A stretch of 20,885 nt of DNA. It comes from Chloroflexota bacterium (GTDB taxonomy: Bacteria > Chloroflexota > Ktedonobacteria > Ktedonobacterales > Ktedonobacteraceae). The first letter of the stretch is position 1, and every line of letters starts with the position of its first letter. Positions 13,879 through 20,885 of the stretch are shown here, piece after piece. The stretch lies in assembly GCA_902810755.1 (NCBI GenBank), contig CADDYT010000113.1, positions 1 through 20,885 of the forward strand, in the 5' to 3' direction. A program made the position numbers and the translations under genes. The notes below the pieces were generated by a model. The model ran no database searches. It was not told the origin of the DNA and worked only from the letters and a program-made list of their open reading frames with translations.

Positions 13879-15882
13879 ATGCAATCACCATTACCTGCTT
13901 CCGCTATTGTGGTATCCGGTATGCAGCATCGAAGCGATATAATAATGCCATTGGATGCGAAACAGATCCGTTTTGAAATTGATATGTGTATTGGCTGTGA
14001 TCGCTGTATGCTTGCCTGTCCCGTCCCGTCATCCTCCAGTATCACGATTGCCGAACTGAATGCCGCTACGGTCAATCAGACCGGGACGCTTGCGCCGCAA
14101 ATTGCTGACTTCACCGAAGCCTGTGTGATGTGCGGTTCCTGCGTTCCCGTCTGCCCCGTTGGCAACCACCGCGACCTGTTGATGCTCTCCCTCAAGCAGC
14201 GGCTCGGCGCCAGCTGGAACAGGCCGATAGATGTCGCTCGCGTGCAAAGCGGCTTGCCTGCCGGTGTACCGCTGCCATCCTTGCTCGCCGCCTTGCGCGC
14301 GCAGCGGCTGTTCAGCCAGGGGGTTCCCGATTCCTACCTGCTGCACCTCGTTGCTGAAGCAAGCGTACAGGTATATGACACGGGCCATGTTCTCTTCCGA
14401 GAAGGCGATTTCGGGCGCGATATCTTCTTTATCCTCGATGGGCAGGTCGAATTATCTGCCGCCGATGCGAGCGGAACGGCCCTGCCGTTCGCGCTCTATG
14501 GTCGGGGCGAGTACGTGGGCGACTACGGCATGCTGACAGGTCAGTCGCACTACGCGACGGCGACGGTACGCGCGCCGGGTGCGTTCTTGCTGGTTGTGCG
14601 GGAGCAGACCATGCAGCGATTGATGGAACTGGTTCCGACTGTACGTCACTATTTTGAGCTGAGCAGCAACGCTCGCTCGCTCGAAGCTATCTTGAAGCGC
14701 CTGTCCCTGTTTACGGGCCTGCCCGATGACACGCTTCGCTGGCTGGCGCAGCAGATGCGCATACGTCGCTACGAACGTGACGAGCGGCTCTTTGCCGAAG
14801 AGGGGCAAAGTGTGGGGATTGTAGCGAACGTGGAGGCGCGCGAGGCATTGCATATCGTGCTGGAAGGCTTCGTCAAAGTCTCGCGTCGCACAGCAATGGG
14901 GACGGGGCGTGCAAAAAGCGATGAGCGTGTTATTGCCTACCGCCAGCATGGCGACTACTTCGCCGGGGGCCTGGATATGCTCGGCGATCAACAGACGGTA
15001 ACAGCGACGGCTATCACGCGCGTGCGTGTGGCCGAGGTGCCGCGCCAGGCCCTTTCACAGATTTTTGCTGCCTTTCCCGCTGTCGCGCAGCGTTTCCAGA
15101 CGGGCCTGCAACAGTATCGCGAAGCGGCAGACGCCGCCCATACCGCCATGTTTGCGACCATTGACCCCCGACAGCTAGCTGCCGGGATGCCTGTAACGAA
15201 CCCTCGTTCGGATGCTGAGGCGCGCCGGGGGCTGCACGCCCTCGTCAGCGAGGGTGTGGTCGAGGGAACTGATGTGCTGGTGATTGACCTTGATCGCTGC
15301 ATCCACTGCGGCGAGTGTGAAGAAGCCTGCGCGCGCCGTCACGGTCATTCGCGTATGAACCGCAAGGGGATGGTAGTGGGCAATATGAGTATCGCTACCG
15401 CCTGCCGCCAGTGCCAGGACCCTGTCTGCATGCTGTGCAGTCGCGGCGGCATCGCGCGCATGCCCGGCGGCGAGGTCTACATCACCGAAAGCTGCATCGG
15501 TTGTGGTATCTGCGCCGAACGTTGCCCTTACGATAATATCTCGATCATCCCTCTGGCAGAAAGCCGCGAAAGTCGGGAGGGAGTTGAGACGCCCTCAACC
15601 TGGCGGCGTTTCAACAGTCTGCTCAAGCACGGTTTCGGCAAAGAAGCCGGGCGCAAGACGCTGCCCGTGCTGACGGCTGGCACGCTGCCTCGCCCGTTTG
15701 ATGGAGAGAGCAGGGACGGGTATACAGAGATGTTGAAAAAGGTAGCCATTAAGTGCGATCTGTGCGCCGGATACGAGAATCAGGCCTGCGTGCAGGCCTG
15801 TCCGACCGGAGCCGCTTTCCGCGTCAACCCCATTCGCTTCTTTGGCTCGACCGAGGATATTCTGCGACAGAGGGCGCAGTAG
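13879..15882 (+). CDS. Polyferredoxin with two internal cyclic-nucleotide-binding-like domains
   Basis: This 667-residue fusion starts with a two-cluster ferredoxin (Cys37/40/43/47 and Cys82/85/88/92). Two cNMP-binding/CRP-like beta-roll domains follow (about 140-255 and 275-400). The C-terminal ferredoxin resembles DmsB/FdhB electron-transfer subunits, with Cys474/477/480/484, Cys509/512/517/520, Cys539/542/545/549 and Cys626/629/637/641. That makes 24 cluster cysteines, enough for six [4Fe-4S]. In the sensor-like domains the phosphate-cassette equivalents GEYVGDYGMLTGQSHYATAT and GDYFAGGLDMLGDQQTVTAT lack the usual Arg, so cNMP binding is doubtful. No signal, Tat motif or membrane segment is seen. 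It sits between a flavoprotein and a di-heme membrane protein and probably wires them. ATG 13879 follows GGGGTAAAGAACAGAG; ATG 13945 is an alternative. Confidence 0.9.
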   Translation: MQSPLPASAIVVSGMQHRSDIIMPLDAKQIRFEIDMCIGCDRCMLACPVPSSSSITIAELNAATVNQTGTLAPQIADFTEACVMCGSCVPVCPVGNHRDLLMLSLKQRLGASWNRPIDVARVQSGLPAGVPLPSLLAALRAQRLFSQGVPDSYLLHLVAEASVQVYDTGHVLFREGDFGRDIFFILDGQVELSAADASGTALPFALYGRGEYVGDYGMLTGQSHYATATVRAPGAFLLVVREQTMQRLMELVPTVRHYFELSSNARSLEAILKRLSLFTGLPDDTLRWLAQQMRIRRYERDERLFAEEGQSVGIVANVEAREALHIVLEGFVKVSRRTAMGTGRAKSDERVIAYRQHGDYFAGGLDMLGDQQTVTATAITRVRVAEVPRQALSQIFAAFPAVAQRFQTGLQQYREAADAAHTAMFATIDPRQLAAGMPVTNPRSDAEARRGLHALVSEGVVEGTDVLVIDLDRCIHCGECEEACARRHGHSRMNRKGMVVGNMSIATACRQCQDPVCMLCSRGGIARMPGGEVYITESCIGCGICAERCPYDNISIIPLAESRESREGVETPSTWRRFNSLLKHGFGKEAGRKTLPVLTAGTLPRPFDGESRDGYTEMLKKVAIKCDLCAGYENQACVQACPTGAAFRVNPIRFFGSTEDILRQRAQ

Positions 15883-15897
15883 AAAGGAGGGGCAACT

Positions 15898-16821
15898 ATG
15901 TCAGTAGCGACAAAGCCGCCCATACCCGAACAGCGACCGTTGCGCCGCCTGTGGAAGTCTCCACGCTCAAAGGTCTGGTGGGTCAGTCTGCTCATTGTGG
16001 CATGTTACTATCTCGGCGTGCTGTTCCTCTTTGCGCAGGCGATGAAACAACGATCACCGGGAGAGGTTCCCGGCAGCGGTTCGCTGTCGAAGTTTGGCTT
16101 TCTTGTACTGGGAACGGTCACGCTCGCGCTGGCCTATACCCTGCGCCGCCGTTTTGCGCGCTTCCTGCCCGGCAAGGCGCAGGACTGGCTCTGGCTTCAC
16201 AACTGGCTTGGCATCGCCGCCGTTCTGATCGCCTTTCTCCATGCTGATTTCTCGCATGTGCTGTATGATTACTGCTTCAGCTATCAATGCCTGCGCAGCG
16301 AATATTTTGGCCCGTTTGCCCTCTATGGCCTGCTTCTCCTCGTTGCCTGTGGCATTGCTGGTCGCCTGCTCGATCTCCGGCAGACGCGCATCATCGCGCA
16401 AGAGGCCAGTTCAAACGGCGCTGGCATCGCGCAGGCGGTGGAGGAGCGCGTGCTTGAACTGCGCTATGCCGTTGAACGGCTCTATGCCGGTAAATCCGCC
16501 GCTTTCAAACAATCCTGTATCCAGGCCCTTAGCCGCCAGAAAGACGCATCTCTTCTCTCTCCCACCATGCTGGCCGAACTGCAAGCGATGCTGCCATCGC
16601 TTCCACCCGCCGAGCAGGCCGATTTCCAGCGTGCCGGTGCAATCCTGAGCGAACGCGCTCGTCTGCTGCAATCGCTGTGGCGTCAGCAGCGAGCGCAACA
16701 ACTCATGCGGCGCTGGCGTACCCTGCACATCGTCCTTGCCTGCCTCGCCCTTGCCGCCATCTGCCTCCATCTCAGCTTTATTGCCGTTCCCGCGGTACTC
16801 ACTCGCCTGTATATTCACTAA
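15898..16821 (+). CDS. Membrane protein, di-heme cytochrome b-like
   Basis: This 307-residue membrane protein has about five helices (near 26-47, 66-82, 99-118, 138-157 and 276-298) and a hydrophilic, partly helical insert of about 115 residues before the last helix. Helix 3 carries His101 and His115 and helix 5 carries His277 and His291, both H-x13-H. This is the spacing by which ferric reductase and cytochrome b-type proteins hold two stacked b-hemes, so a trans-membrane electron path is likely. AAGGAGG lies 7 nt before the ATG and the gene follows the polyferredoxin by 15 nt, so the two are probably co-translated. It could reduce quinone or an outside acceptor, or run in reverse to the cytoplasmic clusters. 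The heme call is inference from His spacing. Confidence 0.85.
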   Translation: MSVATKPPIPEQRPLRRLWKSPRSKVWWVSLLIVACYYLGVLFLFAQAMKQRSPGEVPGSGSLSKFGFLVLGTVTLALAYTLRRRFARFLPGKAQDWLWLHNWLGIAAVLIAFLHADFSHVLYDYCFSYQCLRSEYFGPFALYGLLLLVACGIAGRLLDLRQTRIIAQEASSNGAGIAQAVEERVLELRYAVERLYAGKSAAFKQSCIQALSRQKDASLLSPTMLAELQAMLPSLPPAEQADFQRAGAILSERARLLQSLWRQQRAQQLMRRWRTLHIVLACLALAAICLHLSFIAVPAVLTRLYIH

Positions 16822-16875
16822 ACAGGTGAATGGAAGTAGCCCGGTTCCATTTCTCCGTATAGGCATTTTACCTAT

Positions 16876-16981
16876 TGACCCATCCTACTATAGCTATGAC
16901 GCTCAAGGCAACGTGCGCAATGTGACCGATAGCAGCGCAAATGTGCTGGTGCAGGAGAGCTACTACGCCTTTGATGGTTGA
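16876..16981 (+). pseudogene. RHS/YD-repeat gene remnant
   Basis: The plus-strand frame from 16876 reads PIDPSYYSYDAQGNVRNV then TDSSANVLVQESYYAFDG and a stop. This matches the conserved core of RHS/YD-repeat proteins (YYxYDxxGNVxxxTD...YxYDAFG). No start, repeat array or toxin tip is present, so it is a decayed piece of a large RHS gene, left between the cytochrome-like gene and the small membrane protein. It marks past rearrangement here. Confidence 0.7.
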
Positions 16982-17097
16982 ACAACATCACACTTCTACG
17001 GGAACTTTTGGGGCACGTGAAAGAGTCTTTGTTATAGAACCTGTGCAGGGAACAAAGACAGGAAAAACAGGTAAAGAACTTTCAGGAGGCTTATACT

Positions 17098-17568
17098 ATG
17101 ACATCTCTATTAGACTGGATCAAAGAACATCGTATCGCTTCAGTTATTATTCTGGTTATTCTGATGATTGCCATATCGGGCATCTGGTGGGTGCGTCCTG
17201 CCTACTTTGCCGCGACGCATACGAATATGCAGGATTGCGGCTCTGTGAGTCGGGGTGGTGGCTCCGGTCTGCATGTCACGGGCAATAGCAGGCCGGAGCA
17301 GGTCATCCAATGCTTTGTGCTGGCGCACCAGCAATGTCGTACCGCCTCTATCGCCTATACCTCTTTTGGGATCGATGCAGGCGTCACTGAAACCTTCTAT
17401 ACCGCTAACTCATTTGGCCAGTGCGGTCTCTCGCTGGAAACCGACAGCTATGTCATCCCGGCCAGAAATGTGACGAACGATTACACGTGCAGCAATATGG
17501 CGCAGAAAGCGGATGGGCTGCACTTCACCTGCGACAGTCTGGGTGAACAGGTTTTTCCAGGTAAGTGA
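17098..17568 (+). CDS. Small membrane-anchored six-cysteine protein, unknown function
   Basis: I do not recognise this 156-residue protein. A short basic N-terminus is followed by one membrane helix (about 13-32) and a domain of about 120 residues that should lie outside the cell. The exported part has six cysteines (47, 72, 80, 109, 131, 145), suggesting up to three disulfides, and no Cys in the helix, so it is not a lipoprotein. AGGAGG at 17083-17088 precedes the ATG by 9 nt, which supports real translation. It follows an RHS remnant and ends before a hairpin, so it appears to be a single-gene unit, possibly accessory cargo of the former RHS locus. Confidence 0.75.
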   Translation: MTSLLDWIKEHRIASVIILVILMIAISGIWWVRPAYFAATHTNMQDCGSVSRGGGSGLHVTGNSRPEQVIQCFVLAHQQCRTASIAYTSFGIDAGVTETFYTANSFGQCGLSLETDSYVIPARNVTNDYTCSNMAQKADGLHFTCDSLGEQVFPGK

Positions 17569-17624
17569 TTGCTTCACGGCATGCTCGCTGGCGTTACTTA
17601 CCGATCTTGTTAGCTCAAGTTTGT

Positions 17625-17661
17625 GAACGAACCGCCTGTAAGCAGCACAGGCGGTTCGTTC
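17625..17661. terminator. Convergent hairpin terminator
   Basis: A 15-bp perfect stem (17625-17639 with 17647-17661) encloses a 7-nt loop, between the six-cysteine gene (+) and the WD40 gene (-). On the plus strand a short TTTT appears 7 nt after the stem; on the minus strand no T-tract follows. It probably serves both convergent transcripts. Confidence 0.7.
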
Positions 17662-17681
17662 AGCGGCTTTTAGAAGAGGCG

Positions 17682-19112
17682 TCAGGCGATCCAGACCTGA
17701 ATGGTGCTGGGGGTGGTTTCGGGCGAGTCTGCCGAGGCGATGTATCTTCCATCCGGGGACCAGGCGAGCAGGCGGATCGTCGACGGGTTTTTCTTGAAGG
17801 TGTAATACGTCTTGTCGGTGACTGTGTTCCAGAGTTCGATGTGATCGCCTGCCGAGGCAATGCTGCTGCCGTCGGGCGACCAGGAGAGGGCGGTCAGGCC
17901 GAACCCGTCGTTGGGTCCGTTGTGCGTTTGCAGGAGCTTGCCTGTCTGCGCGTCGATAATCTTCACGGCATCGTTATCGGTGTAGGCGATGCGCTGGCCG
18001 TCTGGTGAGAAGGCGGCGGTAATCACATTGCGCGCATGCTCCTCAATATCCAGCACTTTCTGGCCTGTGCCTACCGACCAGAGCTGAATACTGCCATCTA
18101 CACTGGTTGAAACAATGTATTTGCTGTCCGGCGACCAGGAGATCGACTGGATAAAATCGTGATGTCCGTTATACTGGAGCAGCATTTTGCCGGTAGTGGT
18201 ATTCCAGACCTGGATGTAGTTGGAACCCGGCGAGAAGAAGGATGTCGCCATCAGCGAGCCGTCGGGGCACCAGGCGGTGACGCCGGAGCCGCTGCCGCCG
18301 CTGGTGGGAATGTTGAGCATGGCGAGCGGGCCGCCGGTTGTCTGCATCCGCGCCTGGCTGTTTCCTGTGTAGGTCATCAACAACTGGCCGGTTGTCGCGT
18401 CATAAATCTGTACCCCCGCGCCTACAGAGGTGACGGCGACGCGCTTGCCATCGGGCGAGAAGACGATATCCATAATGCTGCCGGAGCGGAGAGGGCCGTA
18501 GTTGACCACATTCTTCCCGCTCGTCGCGTCCCATGACTGCGCCCGCAGCGTGCCAACGCCCAACCGCTTACTGTCCGGCGACCAGTTCAGTGTGTAGGCA
18601 TTGAGGCCATCTTCCATACTGACAGTCGTGCTATAGACTACCTGCCCGATGTTCTCTGGCCCCGGCGTGGGGGAGACCGCCTGCGTAGGCAGTGGATTGA
18701 GCGTCCCTCCTCCGTTCCGGGGCGAGCCGACTGTTGTGGAATGATGGGCCGCATTGAAGACAAAGGCCATACTGCCCACCAGGATGGCCAGAAAGAGGAC
18801 GGCGGCCAGAATGCCGATGCGCTGTCCGCGCGGCGTATGTAAAGGCGCATTACTGCGCAGGGTTTGTCGTTCTTGCATAGGAATGATAGTTCCTTTCCGC
18901 ATTCGTTGCTGCTCAATGCCGGACGCGGCTTCGCTGATACGCGCCCACATGCGTCGCAGCGTTTCTCGCTCGTGCGCCGTGTCCATTGCATAGAAACGGG
19001 TGAGGTAAGCGATCAGTTCGGCATCTGCCTGCTCGTCGGGCGATTGCCTGCGCAGGCGCTCGATTTGCTCATCTACCTCCTCAGGGCGAAAGAACTCATC
19101 CGACGTATTCAT
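17682..19112 (-). CDS. Membrane-anchored WD40 protein, putative sigma-factor partner
   Basis: This 476-residue protein has a charged, helical cytoplasmic N-terminus (about 1-95) without the HxxxCxxC of zinc-binding anti-sigma factors, one membrane helix (about 99-119), a Ser/Thr/Pro/Gly-rich linker and an external WD40 propeller (about 155-476). Seven blade motifs are visible: WSPDSKR, FSPDGKR, WCPDGSL, WSPDSKY, FSPDGQR, WSPDGSS and WSPDGRY. The gene overlaps the ECF sigma gene by ATGA. By position and topology it could hold the sigma factor at the membrane and sense an outside signal through the propeller. That is inference; the N-terminal part matches no anti-sigma domain I can name. Confidence 0.9.
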   Translation of the reverse strand: MNTSDEFFRPEEVDEQIERLRRQSPDEQADAELIAYLTRFYAMDTAHERETLRRMWARISEAASGIEQQRMRKGTIIPMQERQTLRSNAPLHTPRGQRIGILAAVLFLAILVGSMAFVFNAAHHSTTVGSPRNGGGTLNPLPTQAVSPTPGPENIGQVVYSTTVSMEDGLNAYTLNWSPDSKRLGVGTLRAQSWDATSGKNVVNYGPLRSGSIMDIVFSPDGKRVAVTSVGAGVQIYDATTGQLLMTYTGNSQARMQTTGGPLAMLNIPTSGGSGSGVTAWCPDGSLMATSFFSPGSNYIQVWNTTTGKMLLQYNGHHDFIQSISWSPDSKYIVSTSVDGSIQLWSVGTGQKVLDIEEHARNVITAAFSPDGQRIAYTDNDAVKIIDAQTGKLLQTHNGPNDGFGLTALSWSPDGSSIASAGDHIELWNTVTDKTYYTFKKNPSTIRLLAWSPDGRYIASADSPETTPSTIQVWIA

Positions 19113-19658
19113 GATGCAGACCCTTCCTTCCCTTGCGCATAGAGACGGCGCAAGAAATTCAAACTGCGTGAGAGGGTGACGCGAATGGCATTTTCCTGTT
19201 TCCCCAGACGAGTCGCGATCTCGTAGCAGGATAGCCCTTGCCCGAAGCGCAGGCGTAATACCTCCTGCTGCCCGGCGGGTAGCCGGTTGATCTGGAACTG
19301 GATGGCAGCCAGGTCTTCGTGCTGCAGGGCCAGCGTTTCGGGGTCGCGGGCCTCGGACTCATATAAGCTCTCGCCCACGTCTTCTAACGCGACAGACTGT
19401 CGCCGTCTGGCATAGCGGTAGGCATCGATGGCTTTGTTGCGCGCAACCCGCCAGAGCCAGAGCAACTGTGCCCGTTCGGAGAGCGAGGCGAAGCTTTTAC
19501 TTTCCAGCGCTGCGAGAAAGACCTCAACCACCAGGTCTTCCGCGTCCGCTGGAGAGGGGGCGTGCATGCGCATAATAGGCAAGCATGCCCGGCGCATACC
19601 GCTCGAACAACGCGGCCAGTTCTAACCCTGCCTGCGCTTCATCGCCGTCTACCTGCAT
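19109..19658 (-). pseudogene. ECF sigma-70 factor with apparent frameshift
   Basis: Reading from ATG 19658 (AAAGGGGA just upstream) gives MQVDGDEAQAGLELAALFER then YAPGMLAYY, a normal ECF N-terminus (region 2). The rest, MHAPSPADAEDLVVEVFLAA and onward, lies in the +1 frame. Removing one T from TATTAT (19577-19572) joins them into one protein of about 182 residues. The second frame holds the end of region 2 (WLWRVARNKAIDAYRYARRR) and region 4 (QINRLPAGQQEVLRLRF, then SCYEIATRLGKQENAIRVTL). Without correction, frame 0 stops soon after, and internal ATGs would give a 162-residue or shorter protein lacking the first helix. A sequencing error, a mutation or programmed slippage are all possible. 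The last codons overlap the WD40 gene by 4 nt. Confidence 0.8.
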
Positions 19659-19736
19659 GTGTTCCCCTTTGCTTGAGTACTCATCTGTATATTCGTTTGA
19701 GGTCGTGAGATATTACACCTACACGCCCCTCATCAT

Positions 19737-19766
19737 TTGACCTGCCTGGCGTTGTTATGCTATAGT
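19737..19766 (+). promoter_or_regulatory. Predicted sigma-70 promoter
   Basis: TTGACC (19737-19742; 5 of 6 to TTGACA) and TATAGT (19761-19766; 5 of 6 to TATAAT) are 18 nt apart on the plus strand. It points towards the ABC ATPase gene, which starts about 350 nt further on after a repeat block. Confidence 0.5.
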
Positions 19767-19962
19767 ATGCATACTTACCTTTGATTCGGGTCAATTGTTC
19801 CATGAAGGCGTGACGGCGCGAAGTGAAAAGCCGGGAAGGCAACCGTCTCTCATGCCCGACCAGCGTTTTTGTCGCCGACGAACCCGAAGCAGAACCGGTA
19901 CTCCCCTCTCCGGGTGGATACCGGGATTTTGTGCTGTGTTCTTAATTCTCCACTCTTTAGAA

Positions 19963-20075
19963 AACTGGCCGGGGCAGGTTATGCTGAGCGGGCGCGAAGC
20001 CTCTGAAGCAACCACTTTTCAGCGCAGCAAAAGCGGATGCCTCGCGCTTGCTCGACATAACCTGTCTGCCTGGCA
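19963..20075. repeat. Interspersed palindromic repeat block
   Basis: An imperfect inverted repeat of about 26 nt is formed by 19975-20000 (CAGGTTATGCTGAGC, then GGGCGCGAAGC) and 20039-20064 (GCCTCGCGCTTGCTCGACAT, then AACCTG). It begins GAAAACTGGCC, like the block at 4980, and carries the TGAGCG signature of the family. It lies in the noncoding gap 19659-20124, where the only other things seen are the promoter candidate and the ribosome site of the next gene. Confidence 0.6.
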
Positions 20076-20124
20076 TTGGATGGATGTTGATTTCTCTGAA
20101 GAGAAACAGGAGAGGAGAGTGTCT

Positions 20125-20885
20125 ATGGCAATTATTGAAGCGGAGGGATTGAGTAAAGTGTTTCGGGTGGCGCGGCGCCGACCGGGGCTGCTTGGCAGTC
20201 TGCGCAGCGTGGTGGACCCGCAGGTGCGCCTGGTGCAGGCAGTGCAGGACCTGTCGTTGTGCGTTGAGCGCGGCGAAATGATTGGCCTGCTGGGGCCGAA
20301 CGGCGCCGGCAAGAGTACAACGATCAAGATGCTGACCGGCATCTTAACGCCTACCGGTGGCACGATGCGCGTGGCGGGGCTGAATCCGCTCACACAGAGG
20401 CGCGAACTGGCGGCGCGGATCGGTGTCGTCTTCGGTCAGCGTTCTCAGCTCTGGTGGGACCTGCCTCTGATCGACTCGCTGCGCCTGCTGCGGCATCTCT
20501 ACCGCGTACCGCAGAAACGGCACGACGCCAATCTGGTCCGGCTGCGCGCTATGCTCGATCTGGATGAGTTCCTGGATACGCCCGTGCGCCAGCTTTCGCT
20601 CGGCCAGCGTATGCGCGGCGACCTTGCCGCTGCTCTGCTGCATGACCCCGAACTGCTCTACCTCGACGAGCCTACCATCGGCCTCGACGTGGTGGCGAAG
20701 GCGCGTATTCGCGAATTTCTGCTGACCATCAATGCCGAACAGAACGTCACTGTGCTGCTGACCACCCACGATATGGATGACGTGGAGATGCTCTGCCCCC
20801 GCATGGTGATTATCGATCACGGGCGCAAGCTCTACGATGGCACCGTCGAAGCGATTCGCGAGCGTTTTGGCGGCGAGCGCACCCT
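20125..20885 (+). CDS. ABC transporter ATP-binding protein (partial, ABC-2 exporter type)
   Basis: The first 253 residues of an ABC ATPase run off the right edge with no stop. They contain Walker A GPNGAGKST (57-65), a Q-loop in VVFGQRSQLWWDLP (101-114), signature LSLGQ (157-161), Walker B LLYLDEP (177-183), D-loop GLD (186-188) and an H-loop in LLTTHDMDD. The insert before Walker A (residues 14-38, RRRPGLLGSLRSVV) and the GQRSQLWWDLP stretch are typical of ATPases that pair with ABC-2-type export permeases, which should lie beyond the window. This is not the missing ATPase of the importer at 608-4474. AGGAGAGGAG precedes the ATG. A predicted promoter lies at 19737-19766. Confidence 0.93.
   Translation, partial: MAIIEAEGLSKVFRVARRRPGLLGSLRSVVDPQVRLVQAVQDLSLCVERGEMIGLLGPNGAGKSTTIKMLTGILTPTGGTMRVAGLNPLTQRRELAARIGVVFGQRSQLWWDLPLIDSLRLLRHLYRVPQKRHDANLVRLRAMLDLDEFLDTPVRQLSLGQRMRGDLAAALLHDPELLYLDEPTIGLDVVAKARIREFLLTINAEQNVTVLLTTHDMDDVEMLCPRMVIIDHGRKLYDGTVEAIRERFGGERT

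Noticed and set aside
13050..14075. A 341-residue minus-strand open frame across the oxidoreductase/polyferredoxin junction
   Set aside because: It runs antisense over two well-supported genes and shows no motif.

Overview
The window looks like a chromosomal segment from a GC-rich, soil-type bacterium, most likely a Chloroflexota member of the Ktedonobacteria type. This rests on gene content, strong AGGAGG ribosome sites, ECF sigma/WD40 genes and intergenic palindromic repeats of the 'TCATGCTGAGCGCAGCGAAGAAT' kind; it is an inference, because there is no rRNA or other marker here. I see no tRNA, rRNA, CRISPR array, intact insertion sequence or phage gene.

Layout. (1) 1-624: a terminator-like hairpin and a YceI-family gene with an unusual N-terminus. 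(2) 608-4474, minus strand: a peptide/oligosaccharide ABC importer, with a lipoprotein binding protein, an intercistronic hairpin, then two permeases overlapping by ATGA; no ATPase genes accompany it. (3) 4475-5389: a 0.9-kb control region with GntR-type operator candidates, a possible divergent promoter pair and palindromic repeats. (4) 5390-11900: an amino-sugar and cell-wall salvage cluster. It holds a NagB-II type glucosamine-6-P deaminase (+), NagA (-), a GntR/UTRA repressor (+), MurQ (+) and NagZ (+). NagZ releases GlcNAc from muropeptides, MurQ turns MurNAc-6-P into GlcNAc-6-P, NagA deacetylates it and NagB-II yields fructose-6-P. Similar operator-like sequences lie upstream of the binding protein/nagB-II and between nagA and gntR, suggesting one regulon. 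(5) 11963-12403: a Nudix hydrolase. (6) 12501-16821: a three-gene redox module made of a FAD/NAD(P) oxidoreductase, a 667-residue protein with room for six [4Fe-4S] clusters around two cyclic-nucleotide-binding-like domains, and a membrane protein with two H-x13-H pairs (di-heme cytochrome b-like). (7) 16822-17568: an RHS remnant and a small membrane-anchored six-cysteine protein. (8) 17682-19658, minus: an ECF sigma factor (apparently frameshifted) overlapping a membrane-anchored seven-repeat WD40 protein. (9) 20125-end, plus: the start of an ABC exporter ATPase, cut by the window edge.

The most interesting points are the cyclic-nucleotide-like/polyferredoxin/di-heme module, whose two sensor domains both appear to lack the phosphate-binding arginine; the inferred NagR/DasR-like regulon joining an importer to muropeptide salvage; two 147-bp palindromic elements whose hairpin arms differ by compensating changes; and the single-base frameshift in the sigma gene. 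All similarity statements come from reading motifs, not from database searches.
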